Shown here: one piece after another, positions 36,989 to 47,123 of the stretch
Layout: the number at the start of each line of letters is the position of its first letter
Numbering within the stretch: position 1 is the first letter of the stretch
Assembly (NCBI RefSeq): GCF_033568475.1
Contig: NC_133123.1
Location: 23,670,622 to 23,734,621 of the forward strand
Origin: Henckelia pumila
Lineage: Eukaryota > Streptophyta > Magnoliopsida > Lamiales > Gesneriaceae
Reading direction: 5' to 3'
Length of the DNA stretch: 64,000 nt
Translations under genes and position numbers: made by a program
The notes under the pieces: generated by a model
What the model saw: the letters and a program-made list of their open reading frames with translations, nothing else
What the model was told of the DNA's origin: nothing
Databases searched by the model: none

Positions 36989-37917
36989 CTTTCTCATATT
37001 CTTTTTACTCCAATTTAGTGATGCATGCCAATTGCCAAGTACTTCAAATACCTCTCGTGTTTTGTAAATTTCTTCAATTTCATTGTTTTGACAATTTGTT
37101 AAAAAAAAAATGTGAGCGCTTCTTCCTACATATAGACTATAGCACAATATATATAATATATAATAAAAAAATTCGAAATTATACTCTTAATATTATAACT
37201 TCTAGTAAGTCAGTAAATGCTTGATCTTACGTTTATCAAAGAATGTACATATATGTGTATGTATCTATGTATGTATGCATATGTGTGTGTAAATTTTGTA
37301 GAAGAATAAATTTTAGGTGTTCAAACTAGTGAGTGGTTAATGGTTCTATGCAAATAATAAATAACAATTTTAATTTTTAAATTATGGGTAAAATATCAAA
37401 CCTTTAATTTTTCAAAAGCAGTAACACTAGTTCATTACACATATTACTAATATATATCACCAATATTTTTATCTTTATTTGATGTTGCTGTGGTTAAAAT
37501 TCCACCTGATATAAGATTTTATGTAATTTTTGAACAAGTGTTAAAAAAAATGAGCTTTTTGGTTATATTAAAATAAGAAGTGTAATAATATTTTTTTTCT
37601 ATAAATGTAATATCGGACTAGCTTAGCTTTTGATATGATTCAATTTTTTAAAAAAATAACCAAAGTTACCTAAAAATTTATCCTATCATCCCATATTAGT
37701 GTCCAATGAGTTGTTTTGTCTAAATGCTTTCGAGAGTTTAATTTTAAAATAAGATATAACAAATTATAAGCTACTTTGAACATTTTATAAATTCTAATAC
37801 ACCTTATAAGCAAGCATCCACATTGGTGTTGGTTAATCCACATTCTATCTTTTCAAAAAGTATGAGAGCTGAGATTCACGTGTCACATAACTCATGTTAG
37901 AACTTAAAACTACAGAG
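36989..37917. other. AT-rich 3' flank of BIOF copy B
   Basis: Counterpart of 21379-22288, including the TATATG/GTATGTAT stretch near 37245-37290. No gene is visible. Confidence 0.55.
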
Positions 37918-40869
37918 TGTTGATATGAACATAAGTCAGTCTACTATGTATGTGGAGACCTTGGGTGCAAATATTTAAAAAAAATCAATATGACATTTGG
38001 CGACGCATGTCTTACATTAGGCGACGCAAAAACGCGTCGCGAAAAGAAATTTTTTTTTTTGTTTTTTTTAGTAGGAGGCGCGGGCGCGCCGCCGCAGCGC
38101 TGCGGGCGCGCCTCTGTTGCGCAAAATAGCGCACCGGATGCGCGGCCGCGCTGGGACCTCGAAAATCTCTATTTTTCTCTTCTTTTCTTGCTCCAAAGAC
38201 TCGGAATGATGACCTCTCAAAGTTTAGATCACAATATACAATAAAGAGATGTCCGAAAATCATTCAAACGAGTATCAAATGCAACAAGTTTGAAACTTCC
38301 AAATATTCAACAAGTTTTCAACATTTATTTAAAATCATTCGATTGCTAGACCCGAGCTCCACTTCTACTCTCATTTCAAATCTTTAAGGTCCTCTAAAGC
38401 TTGACCCCGAACCTCCTATTGCAATGCACACACACAAGACAAAGCAACAACCGAAAATCCGGTGAGTATAAAAACCCAGTATGAATGACAGAAACAAATG
38501 AACATCTAAACATTTCAATGATATCAATATAAATTCATAAGTAATCTCAAATGGATAATGCATGGGTGAAATGCATGCTCAAGAATCTGGGGTTATCAAT
38601 TCTCTGATTCAGTCTGAATCTCGGTCTTAGGGATCCCAAGGGAAAAGAAAACACAACATCACCACCTACTCTCCCAATCGGGGTGGGCGTTGAGCTTCTC
38701 AACCCCGGACTTCGGCACTCCTATATAGAGTATTCTGGTCATGCAAGTTGCTCTACATTCCATGCCACTCAAATATAGACCCAAACGTCCGCTGCAATCT
38801 AGGCAAGTCTGCCATCAAATCTGAACAAAGTCTGGCTCAATATGAATGTGATGATGCAATTCAATATATCAAAATCTCTGCTCAATCTGAGCATCTCATC
38901 TCATATATCAAATCATTAGCATGAATCATATATCGATAATCATCGAATAAAATCAAATTCATAATTTCATGGTATTTAATCAATTCATATAATTTAAATA
39001 ATATAGCAAATAAGTGTGTGATTTATTGGGCTCGAGAATCTCAAATCTTCTCGAGGATTCAATCCCAAGCTCTTCATTGTCTATCCATACCTCAATTCCA
39101 AGTCCAGAATGCTCAAGTCTTGAAAGCTACATCAATATGAAACTCATATCAATTTCTTGTCATTCTTGCTAAATAATCATTTAACAATTTTTTCAAGATT
39201 CAACCTGACGACATAACGTCTAAAAATCGGGTATTTCTAAAATTCTCAACATCAATATTACTACAATTCCATCACAATATCATCATCAAAATCATCATCA
39301 AAATCATCTCTAATTTTCGTAAATCATTAACCAAAAATTCCAGAAATTCCGAAAATTCTTCGAAAATCGAAAACATGTTCAAATGATGGTATTTTCTCAA
39401 ACCATCTTAGATATACCATCTCTATTATCTCAAGAACATATTTATCCAACTAAAATTCAAATCCAACAACATCTCAAAATTGGAACTTGGTAGAATTTAA
39501 TCATACTTACGTAGAAACGTAGCTCTTGTTGCGAGGATCACAAAACCGTGCTCAAATCAAAATTCTACCGGTTGGATTTTCTTGGGTCGAGGCTTGAAAA
39601 GCTTGAAAAGCCTTGGCTATGGTTTTCTCTCTCTCTCGGTGAAGTTGTGAAGATGGGAATGATTTGGAGACAACACTTAATTCTCATTAAGTGTATTGTC
39701 TAGCCAATTTGCATTTTAGTCCTTGAAACTCTCCAAAATTATAATTTAGTCCTCGATCATTTATAAAATTCAATTTCAGTTCTCTAATTTATGAAACATA
39801 AAATTTAATTCCAATTCTCATAAATTATTTAATTAGGTATTTTTCGGGGCATTACAATGTAGGTCAACCGATATCATCAAATGTCGAGCATTAAAGACGT
39901 CAACTGACCTAAAACTTCAGTAGAAGCAAAGAGATCAACTGAGTTGACTTTGACCAAGAGGTAAATCGAAACTATCAAAATGGTCAACAAACATTAAACC
40001 AACCGATTGATTCATTAGTTTATCTCATATGGATAAGATCAATCATACAATACTGAACGTTGCATTAACAGAACATAGCAGTATATGATTGAGTCAATGA
40101 TTGCCTGCGGAAAAAAAAAGTTAACGATATATAATTTGAACTCAAATAGAGTCGTTGCTCGCCTATTATATATAGACATCAAATGGCATCAGAGAATCCA
40201 TCCCACTCCAAAAAGAACTCCCGCATACATATTCAAGCAATTAGAGGTCAACTGAACATATTCAGTTGACTCACTCAATCAAGAGAGAAAGTATTGTAAG
40301 CTTATCATCTAAGAGGCGAAGAACACAAGCACACACATATTTATCAATCCAGTGCTAAGTGTTGTGTTGTAATCTGTAAAATATCAGTGTAATCAGTTGA
40401 GGTGCTGCAAACTTCATTGTAACAAGAAGCAATCGTGAACTATTTTCTTGAAGTATTTCTAGGAGTTCTAAGATAGACAGTATAAGTAAGTCCTATTCTT
40501 GGAGTGGGCTATTACAAGTTGATTGTAATAGTCAAAGTCTTCTAGAGTCAATCCTTCCGAAGAGGAAGAATGAGTGACGTACGAGTCTTTGAAATCTTCG
40601 AACATCCATAAACAACTCTCTGTGCTATTTTTACGTTTCAGTTCATCACTCACACATGCAGTCAGTCCATTACATCTCAAGTTCAATCAACTTATTTGTA
40701 AATTAGTATCGACAAACGAGAAGAACACGACTCAGTTGACCAACTTCAACTAAACCATCTTTAAGAAAGATTTAGAGGTCAACTGCAACAATAATATTTG
40801 AATCATCAGTTTACCTAGCGAATTCACGCAAAGAACCTCAACTGATCCTGTCAACTCATTATATCAACA
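37918..40869. mobile_element. solo LTR (probably Copia) of block B, interrupted by a nested LTR
   Basis: This is the block B copy of the LTR at 22289-23467. It starts TGTTGATATGAAC at 37918 and ends ATATCAACA at 40869. After about 33 bp it is split by the insertion at 37951-39856, and it has also lost some internal sequence relative to block A. It is a fossil without a coding region. Confidence 0.55.
37951..39856 (+). mobile_element. solo LTR, about 1.9 kb, probably Ty3 type, nested in older LTR
   Basis: The insert begins TGTGGAGACCTTGGG and ends GGGGCATTACA, and is flanked on both sides by the 5-bp duplication ATGTA (37946-37950 and 39857-39861). Block A has a single ATGTA at the empty site. 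It contains a GC-rich tract (38080-38160) and a phrase ACAACCGAAAATCCGGTGAG near 38450. A related LTR starts at 62692. No internal region is present, so it is a solo LTR fossil formed after the duplication. The perfect target duplication suggests a fairly young insertion. Confidence 0.8.
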
Positions 40870-42617
40870 TTTTTCCATTTTCATTATTATTGTACACTTA
40901 TATCTATTTAATGAAAATTTTTTATTATTAATTATTAATTTAAAAAAATATTACAATTCTCTATTACCATCTCCAATCCATTACGCTATCTTGGTGTAAC
41001 ACTAACTTCAAGATAGTGTAATTCTTACACCAAATACAAAACACATCTCCAATCCATTCACTCTAAATTCTACACTAAAAATAATATTCTCGAAATATTC
41101 TCTATTATTTTATTCACAAAAACTAATTTATTCCACCAAATATTTTAAGCACAATAATTAAATATCCTTAATATCTAAAATAATAATTTCTCTATAAATC
41201 TTTACTAGAAATATTAATGAATTAAAAAATTTAAATAAATATATTTTAAGAATTATTTTAAAAAATTTAATTTATTTATTTTAATATGTGTAGTAGGAAG
41301 CCTTTATAATTTCATTTTTTTAAAAAAAGATTTTGTTTTTTAAAAATGTATCATAATAATTTTTTATGTAAGATTTTAATTAATATTTATGTTACAATAT
41401 TATTTTTTTAATAATTCAAAACATAAATTTAGTTATTTATTACATAAATAAAGTTTTTAACTAATTTATTCCATAAAATATTTTTTTAGAATAATCCATA
41501 AAATATTTATAAACACAATAATGTATATATTTATTTTTATTTTATTAATTAATAAAGTATTATAAAAGAATAATTAAGTGATGTAATTATCTAAAATATT
41601 TTTTTAAAAAAAATATACATTTATTGAAAATATAATTTTATTATTGAAATTTTAAATCAAAATATCCTAAAATTAACAATTACAAAAAATATATTAAATT
41701 TAAAGATATGAAAATTCTTTCTTATTTTTTTTCGTTTTATTATTAATTATATAATTAGTAAATATTTTGGTAAATTCATTATTTATTTATAAGATAATTT
41801 TTTTTTTCAAAAAATCAAACTTTTAATTTTAATTTTCGACTTTAATGACAAGCTAAAAAAAATTATGGAGGGAAAAATTAAAAATTTAATATGTAAAAAA
41901 TTAAATTGATTAAATATATTTGTTTGTGAGCAGTTATATTTATAAAAAAAACTGGTTAACATAAATAAACATATTTTGATTAATTAAAATTTTGATTTAA
42001 TATTAGTATTAATATTATGTTTAAATTTTTTACTCAATTATTTTGTTAAAAAAATATAAAAAAATCAAATCGGATTGATCGGGTTAGTCGGGTTCGAACT
42101 CACTATTTTCGATATGATTCTGGTTCGGCTCGAGTTTGGGTTAAGAAATTTTTTAATAGTATTTTGCGTCAACTCAATCCAAACCTATCCAAATTGACTT
42201 CTTTATATCTGTCCATAGAAATTAGGGAACTCCACAAACCCAAACAAATTAAAATAAGTCACTAATTGCGCTAACAAATTTTTTAATTAAATATATGATT
42301 TGTATTAAAATATATAATATAAAATAAATTTATTCAGGTTAAATTTTTTTATAAATATAACTTATTATAAAAAAAATTATTTAATCAGTTTAATTTTTTA
42401 CCCATTAATTTTTTAATTTTTTGTCCCTTTAATATTTTTTTAGTTGGTCATCAAAGTCGAAATTAAAATTTAAATTTTTGATAAAAAAAAATTATCATAT
42501 TAATAACAAATAAATAATGATTTTACAAAAATATTTACTATTTATATAATTATTTTTTTAAAAAAAAAAAGAAAAAGAAAATGGCCACATGCGAATGTGC
42601 AACATGCAAGTTCAGTC
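40870..42617. other. AT-rich part of block B with remnants of DNA transposon and long inverted repeat
   Basis: Corresponds to 23468-25506 of block A. The Harbinger-like left end (CATCTCCAATCCATTACGC) lies near 40970. Its right end, and the tip of the left arm of the long inverted repeat, are deleted at about 41708. The remaining arms run from about 41727 to 42617. No gene. Confidence 0.55.
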
Positions 42618-42625
42618 TCCACGTG

Positions 42626-42998
42626 TAGGGATAGTTCGGTACGGTATATCGCATATCGTATCAAATACCGTATACCGTACCGAAAATTTCGGTATGACAT
42701 AAATCCACACCGATACCGTACCGAATATCAAAATTCGTTACGGTATCGGTATGATACCGTGTATACCGATTTTTTTTATACTATTTTTCTAAAAAAAATA
42801 TCGGTATACACGGTACCGATTTTTTTCCGGTATAACGAAATATCGAAAATTCGAAAATCTTATACCGATACCGAAAATTGCGGTACGGTATCATACCGTA
42901 CCGAAATTTAAAGTATACCGATATTTTCGATATTTTCGGTTTTTTTTCGATACGGTAAAGATGGTATGACGACATTTCGATATTTTTTGCCAGCCCTA
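42626..42998. mobile_element. hAT-type MITE (373 bp) with 8-bp target duplication TCCACGTG
   Basis: The element starts TAGGGATAG and ends CAGCCCTA. It is flanked by perfect 8-bp duplications TCCACGTG at 42618-42625 and 42999-43006; block A has one copy at the empty site. The interior is a dense array of CGGTA/TACCG words that fold onto each other. Eight-base target duplication and TAGGG...CCCTA ends are hAT hallmarks. The open frames here (42597-42911 on plus, 42781-43104 on minus) are by-products of the repeats. Confidence 0.88.
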
Positions 42999-43373
42999 TC
43001 CACGTGCATGGTATACATGCGATGATGCGAATTGCTGGCAGCGTCCGCCATCGATAATTTTTGACATTAAATTTGTAACAACACATGTTATTTGAGGATC
43101 TCATACATCTTTATTCTTATTTTACAACTAGTAATCAGAACACATATGTAATAAATTTATTTATATAAATTGTATTATATTTTTCATTATATAATATTTT
43201 AATAATTTATATTAGATTTAGTTTTTAATTATCGAAATAAAAAAATTATTTTAAATTTTAATTAATAATTCTTAATTATGCCTTTTAAGTTAGTCTTTAT
43301 ATGTTAGTTAACTTCTCAGTTCTCACTAAATTCAAAGGTAATATTGGAATAGTGAAAATGACTTTGCCAAAAG

Positions 43374-43616
43374 TTTTTTTTTTTAAAGTACAAATTACAT
43401 CGAATATCGAAATTACATCATATTTTAATACTAAAGAATGAAATTTGCCCGCACAATCGACAGAACTTAAGCATGGACTCGAGATGTGCTTGTCTCGAGC
43501 TAAAAAAATACCTAAATCTACCTAAATAAATTAAAAAATCTACTCGAAATCAGCGGAAATCGATCCTGAGACTTCGTGGTCTCAGGGCCTCAGTCTTGAC
43601 CACTATGCCAAGACCT
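43374..43616 (-). mobile_element. tRNA-derived SINE (about 243 bp) with target duplication
   Basis: On the minus strand the head reads GAGGTCTTGGCATAGTGGTC (A-box region), with a B-box-like CAGGATCGATTTCC about 35 bp on, and the tail ends in a poly-A run (poly-T at 43374-43384). Flanks CTTTGCCAAAAG and CTTCGCCAAAAG form a 12-bp target duplication with one mismatch. Block A shows the single empty site. It inserted after the duplication. Confidence 0.85.
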
Positions 43617-44285
43617 CTTCGCCAAAAGTTAGTTAACGAATAGGATCTATTGCCTTATTTATAATATATTAATAATATAGATAAATAGATCGACATCTTT
43701 TTTATTTTATTTTCAATTTTAAAAATAATACTATTTAAAATAAAAATAAATTTTTTAAATTAATATAATTTCAGTTTTGATTAAAATAGGTTTTAAAAAA
43801 TTAACTATTGTATATCAACGGTCGTACAGTCACACCCCTATCACCGCATGCGTTAGACGTTTTGTGTGTGGTGGGTGCTCTCAGGTGCATTTATTGGTAA
43901 TTTTTAATATATATATATATATATATTAGAGGGATTAATTGAGATGAATTTATGAGTTGATGTGTCGTTCAGATTATTAATATGTAGTGCATGAATAGTA
44001 ATTGATGTTAATAATCACCCATTAATTAATTCAGATTTTATTAGTAAATTATTATATGTAGGGAAATTTGTAAAGGGGAAGAATCTAATAAAGAAATTCA
44101 AATTAATAAACAAAGGAAGAGTACTAAATTGTACGGAAAATAACTAATTAAACTACTCAGCCATTATATACGCATGCACCCATGGGAAAAATATTATACA
44201 ATGCATGCACCCACAAATCAATAAATACAAATACCCAAAACCAGATGGTATTCAATGCGGAACACCAAAGGAACGGTTTAGTACA

Positions 44286-44397
44286 TGTCACCCTGTGGGG
44301 GTGACGTTGCAGATCATGATTGGTTAAAATAAGTGGGTCCTATATGGAATCCACTGATTTTACCCAATCATGATCCGCCACGCCACCCGCAGGGTAA
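44286..44397. mobile_element. block B-specific fold-back MITE (about 112 bp)
   Basis: The left end TGTCACCCTGTGGGGGTGAC and the right end CGCCACCCGCAGGGTAA are imperfect inverted partners. Pairing continues inward with ATCATGATTGG facing CCAATCATGAT and GTGGGTCC facing GGAATCCAC. It is absent from the corresponding place of block A near 27085. Confidence 0.65.
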
Positions 44398-45015
44398 GAG
44401 TAAATAGAAAATTATTCATGCTTAGATAATAGATAATAATAATAATATTATTATTAGATTAGACTAGATTAGATTAGATTATAGAATAGATAGATTTGTA
44501 GATGAGAGATTATATGAAGTATGAACATGATAAGATCGATTTAGATAAGATTCGTAGAGATTTATGTGCTTTTAATTAGAAATTAAGGTTTCATTATTAT
44601 TTTATTTTAAAATATAAAATTTCATCTCCCAAACTCAATTAACAAAACGAATTATAATGTCATAATACTACATATTTTGTATTTTTTTTTCAAATCAATT
44701 ATCATGAATTTCCCCAAAATTATTAAAGAATCCTATATACTTTTTTTTCTTCCAAATATTCATATATAAAATACAACAATAATGTAAAAAAAATGATAAT
44801 CGGTAAATAACTTTACGTAATTAAGTAATCGGCAATTTATGGGTACATTATCTTTATTATTTCATCTTCATGGTAATTCTTTTTATCAATATATATTTTT
44901 AATTATACAAGGAAACATTAATTATCATATACATGCCAAAAATAGGATGAAGATAATTATTTGTTTCCTTGTAGAATCCCAGTTCCGAACCAAAGAGGAT
45001 TCTTTTTTTATCATC

Positions 45016-45026
45016 TCTATATATAC
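45016..45026 (+). promoter_or_regulatory. putative TATA box of F-box gene
   Basis: CTATATATACAC about 95 bp upstream of the ATG at 45117 is a good plant TATA match at a plausible distance. No other motif was assigned. Confidence 0.5.
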
Positions 45027-45116
45027 ACATATATTCATACTAAAAAGAAACACAAACTCACAAATATTCAATTACATTCAAGAAAAGAAAGTCCCTGACT
45101 TACCAGACATATTCCA

Positions 45117-46256
45117 ATGGCTAATTTCAACGAAGATGTGTTGATGGAAATCTTTTCATGGTTATCTGCAAAGAACCTGAGTAAATTTTCTCTCGTGTCG
45201 AGATCAGTCGATGATCTACGCTCCGACGACTTCTTCATCAGAAAACAATTCAGAAACATGCGAATCCTGGGCGATTCCGATTTCTTCGTGCAGAGTCATG
45301 GCTACAACGAAACACTGCAGCTTCATGGGAACTACAACGTGGTAAATCCGAGCAGCCTGATCTCACCATGCAAAACCGACGAATTTGTGGGTGGATTCGG
45401 GAAGATTTTGGCCACCTTCAATGGCTTGATATGTAGCAGAAAAGATGAACAAGGCCCCTTGTTTGTATTCAATCCGGCAACAAGATCCTGCATCCATGTC
45501 CCTGTTCCTACCGATAAAGGACATTTCGACGTCGTTTTCGCGGAGGAGGAACGTGGAAGTGTGTTTGATTACTCCCTGTTTTCGGTCGTCCCATCGTCCG
45601 AGTGGGGCGGGGAGTCCCGGTTCATGGTCTTCTCTCCGAGGCAGAGGATTTGGAAAAATTTATCAGGCGTGGACTTTGGCGGAAGAAATATGGCGTTTGA
45701 TCTCACTGTCCAAGTTAAAGGAATTCTCTACTTTGTATCGGACAGTGAACTATACTTTGCGGCGAAGAGCCGATTCTTCTGGTCATATATAGTGGCTTAT
45801 GACACCAAAGATCACACCTCCAAACTCGTCAAGATACCCAAAAACGCGAGGAAAGGATCGTGGGACTCGAACCTCGCCATCTTCGAGTGGGGCAGGCGCC
45901 GCAGCACCATCTGCCTGGTCAGGTTCTGGAGAGGCATGTTCACCATTTGGGCTTTGGGTGATTCATGTTGGAAGAGGGTCTTCCATATGAGGATCAAAGC
46001 AATGGGATTGAGCGGATTCGATAGAGGGATCGTGAAGATTTGCTGCTACACCATCTTGAATGGAACTAATTTGTTAGTGGCGACGAATCAAAAGTTGTAC
46101 AGCTACGATCTTATGGGCGGGACGAAGGCGAAGATTCAAGAAGTTTGCGAGCATGACTTTGCCGGAGCAAAGGTTCGCATCCATTCAGTTTGCGGCACGC
46201 TTAGTAGGTGCGGACCCGTTGATCAACATGCACGCAATCGTCATATGATCATTTGA
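45117..46256 (+). CDS. F-box protein with F-box-associated (FBA/kelch-like) region
   Basis: Presumed substrate receptor of an SCF ubiquitin ligase. The single-exon frame of 379 residues starts at MANFNEDVLMEIFSWLSAKN. An F-box covers about residues 5-45 (EDVLMEIFSWL, LSKFSLVSRSVDDL), where ASK1/SKP1 would bind. A region of about 250 residues follows with the typical plant pattern: NGLICSRKD, GPLFVFNPATRSCIHVPVP, a YDTKDHTSKLVKI strand pair and a tryptophan-rich segment FWRGMFTIWALGDSCWKRVF. These features fit the beta-propeller-like FBA class. Substrate cannot be inferred. It lies immediately right of block B, so it was next to the single ancestral block. No lesions are visible. Confidence 0.85.
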   Translation: MANFNEDVLMEIFSWLSAKNLSKFSLVSRSVDDLRSDDFFIRKQFRNMRILGDSDFFVQSHGYNETLQLHGNYNVVNPSSLISPCKTDEFVGGFGKILATFNGLICSRKDEQGPLFVFNPATRSCIHVPVPTDKGHFDVVFAEEERGSVFDYSLFSVVPSSEWGGESRFMVFSPRQRIWKNLSGVDFGGRNMAFDLTVQVKGILYFVSDSELYFAAKSRFFWSYIVAYDTKDHTSKLVKIPKNARKGSWDSNLAIFEWGRRRSTICLVRFWRGMFTIWALGDSCWKRVFHMRIKAMGLSGFDRGIVKICCYTILNGTNLLVATNQKLYSYDLMGGTKAKIQEVCEHDFAGAKVRIHSVCGTLSRCGPVDQHARNRHMII

Positions 46257-47123
46257 TATATATGTGAAGATGAGTTTCATGTTCTTAACTAATTACGACT
46301 TTAAAAAATATATATATAGTTCGATTTAGATTTATTAGGACATTTGAATATTGCTAGCTCATTAATTGTTTAATTTGTAATGAATTTTTTTTAGATATAT
46401 GAAACTTTTGTTGTGATTGAATTGGTTGCTACTCCATGGTTGAATATTATTATAAGGCTAGCTAATCAATTATAATCTCGTATTTTATATAAAATACTGA
46501 TCAACTCATGCACTGTATTAAGTTTGAATTAATTTTTTTTAAAAAAATTTACATAATATTAGGTGAAAATCAATAATCTCGCATTTTAACACATATAATA
46601 AAATTTAAAATTCTAATGATTTCAAAACCATCCAAAACTATCTTTTAAAAAAAAAAACCATCCAAAACTCATTATTTAATTCAGAATGATGCATGTTTGG
46701 ATGAATTCAATTATAATTAATCAATTATATGATTACGATCTTTGATTGGTAAATCATTTATGTATAATTTTACATCTTTTTTTCTAAATCATGCATATAC
46801 ATTTAATCAAGGCAACAATGATATCAAAGTGGAAACTAGATCTGTTTAAGTATTTTCTTCCATGCATATATTATAGAGCCCCAAAAGCATCGTGTGATAC
46901 AAAAGGTTCTAAATCTAGATATAAGACCCAACAGATTCATATAACATCGGAATCGCAAGATAGACTAAATTTCTCCTCGAGAAAAAAGAGCCAAAAATTC
47001 AAACGTCAAAAAAGAAAAAAAAAGAAAAAAAAGGAAACATAAACCCAAGTGCAAAATATATATATTAAGTGCTATAATATGATAGATGAAATTAAAATTC
47101 ATTAACCATGGTTATAAGGTGGA
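46257..47123. other. AT-rich spacer between F-box gene and AM1
   Basis: Holds the presumed 3' UTRs of two converging genes. A Lys-rich open frame at 46791-47042 is due to an A-rich tract near 47005-47040 and is not credible as a gene. Confidence 0.55.

Larger units (their letters stand above)
31344..44838. repeat. tandem segmental duplication, block B
   Basis: The second copy of the block starting at about 15875, in the same orientation. Order is kept: promoter, BIOF copy, LTR, AT-rich spacer, long inverted repeat, spacer. It differs by several insertions absent from block A (about 31644-31810, 37951-39856, 42626-42998, 43374-43616, 44286-44397). Its unique right flank leads into the F-box gene. 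Confidence 0.88.

Noticed and set aside
38012-38263. GC-rich frame of about 84 residues on either strand
   Set aside because: It is part of the GC-rich tract of the solo LTR and is not a gene.
42597-43104. Arg/Tyr-rich frames of about 100 residues on both strands
   Set aside because: They arise from the CGGTA word array of the hAT MITE.
46791-47042. Lys-rich 83-residue frame
   Set aside because: The basic tail comes from an A-rich tract; no start context or homologous motif.
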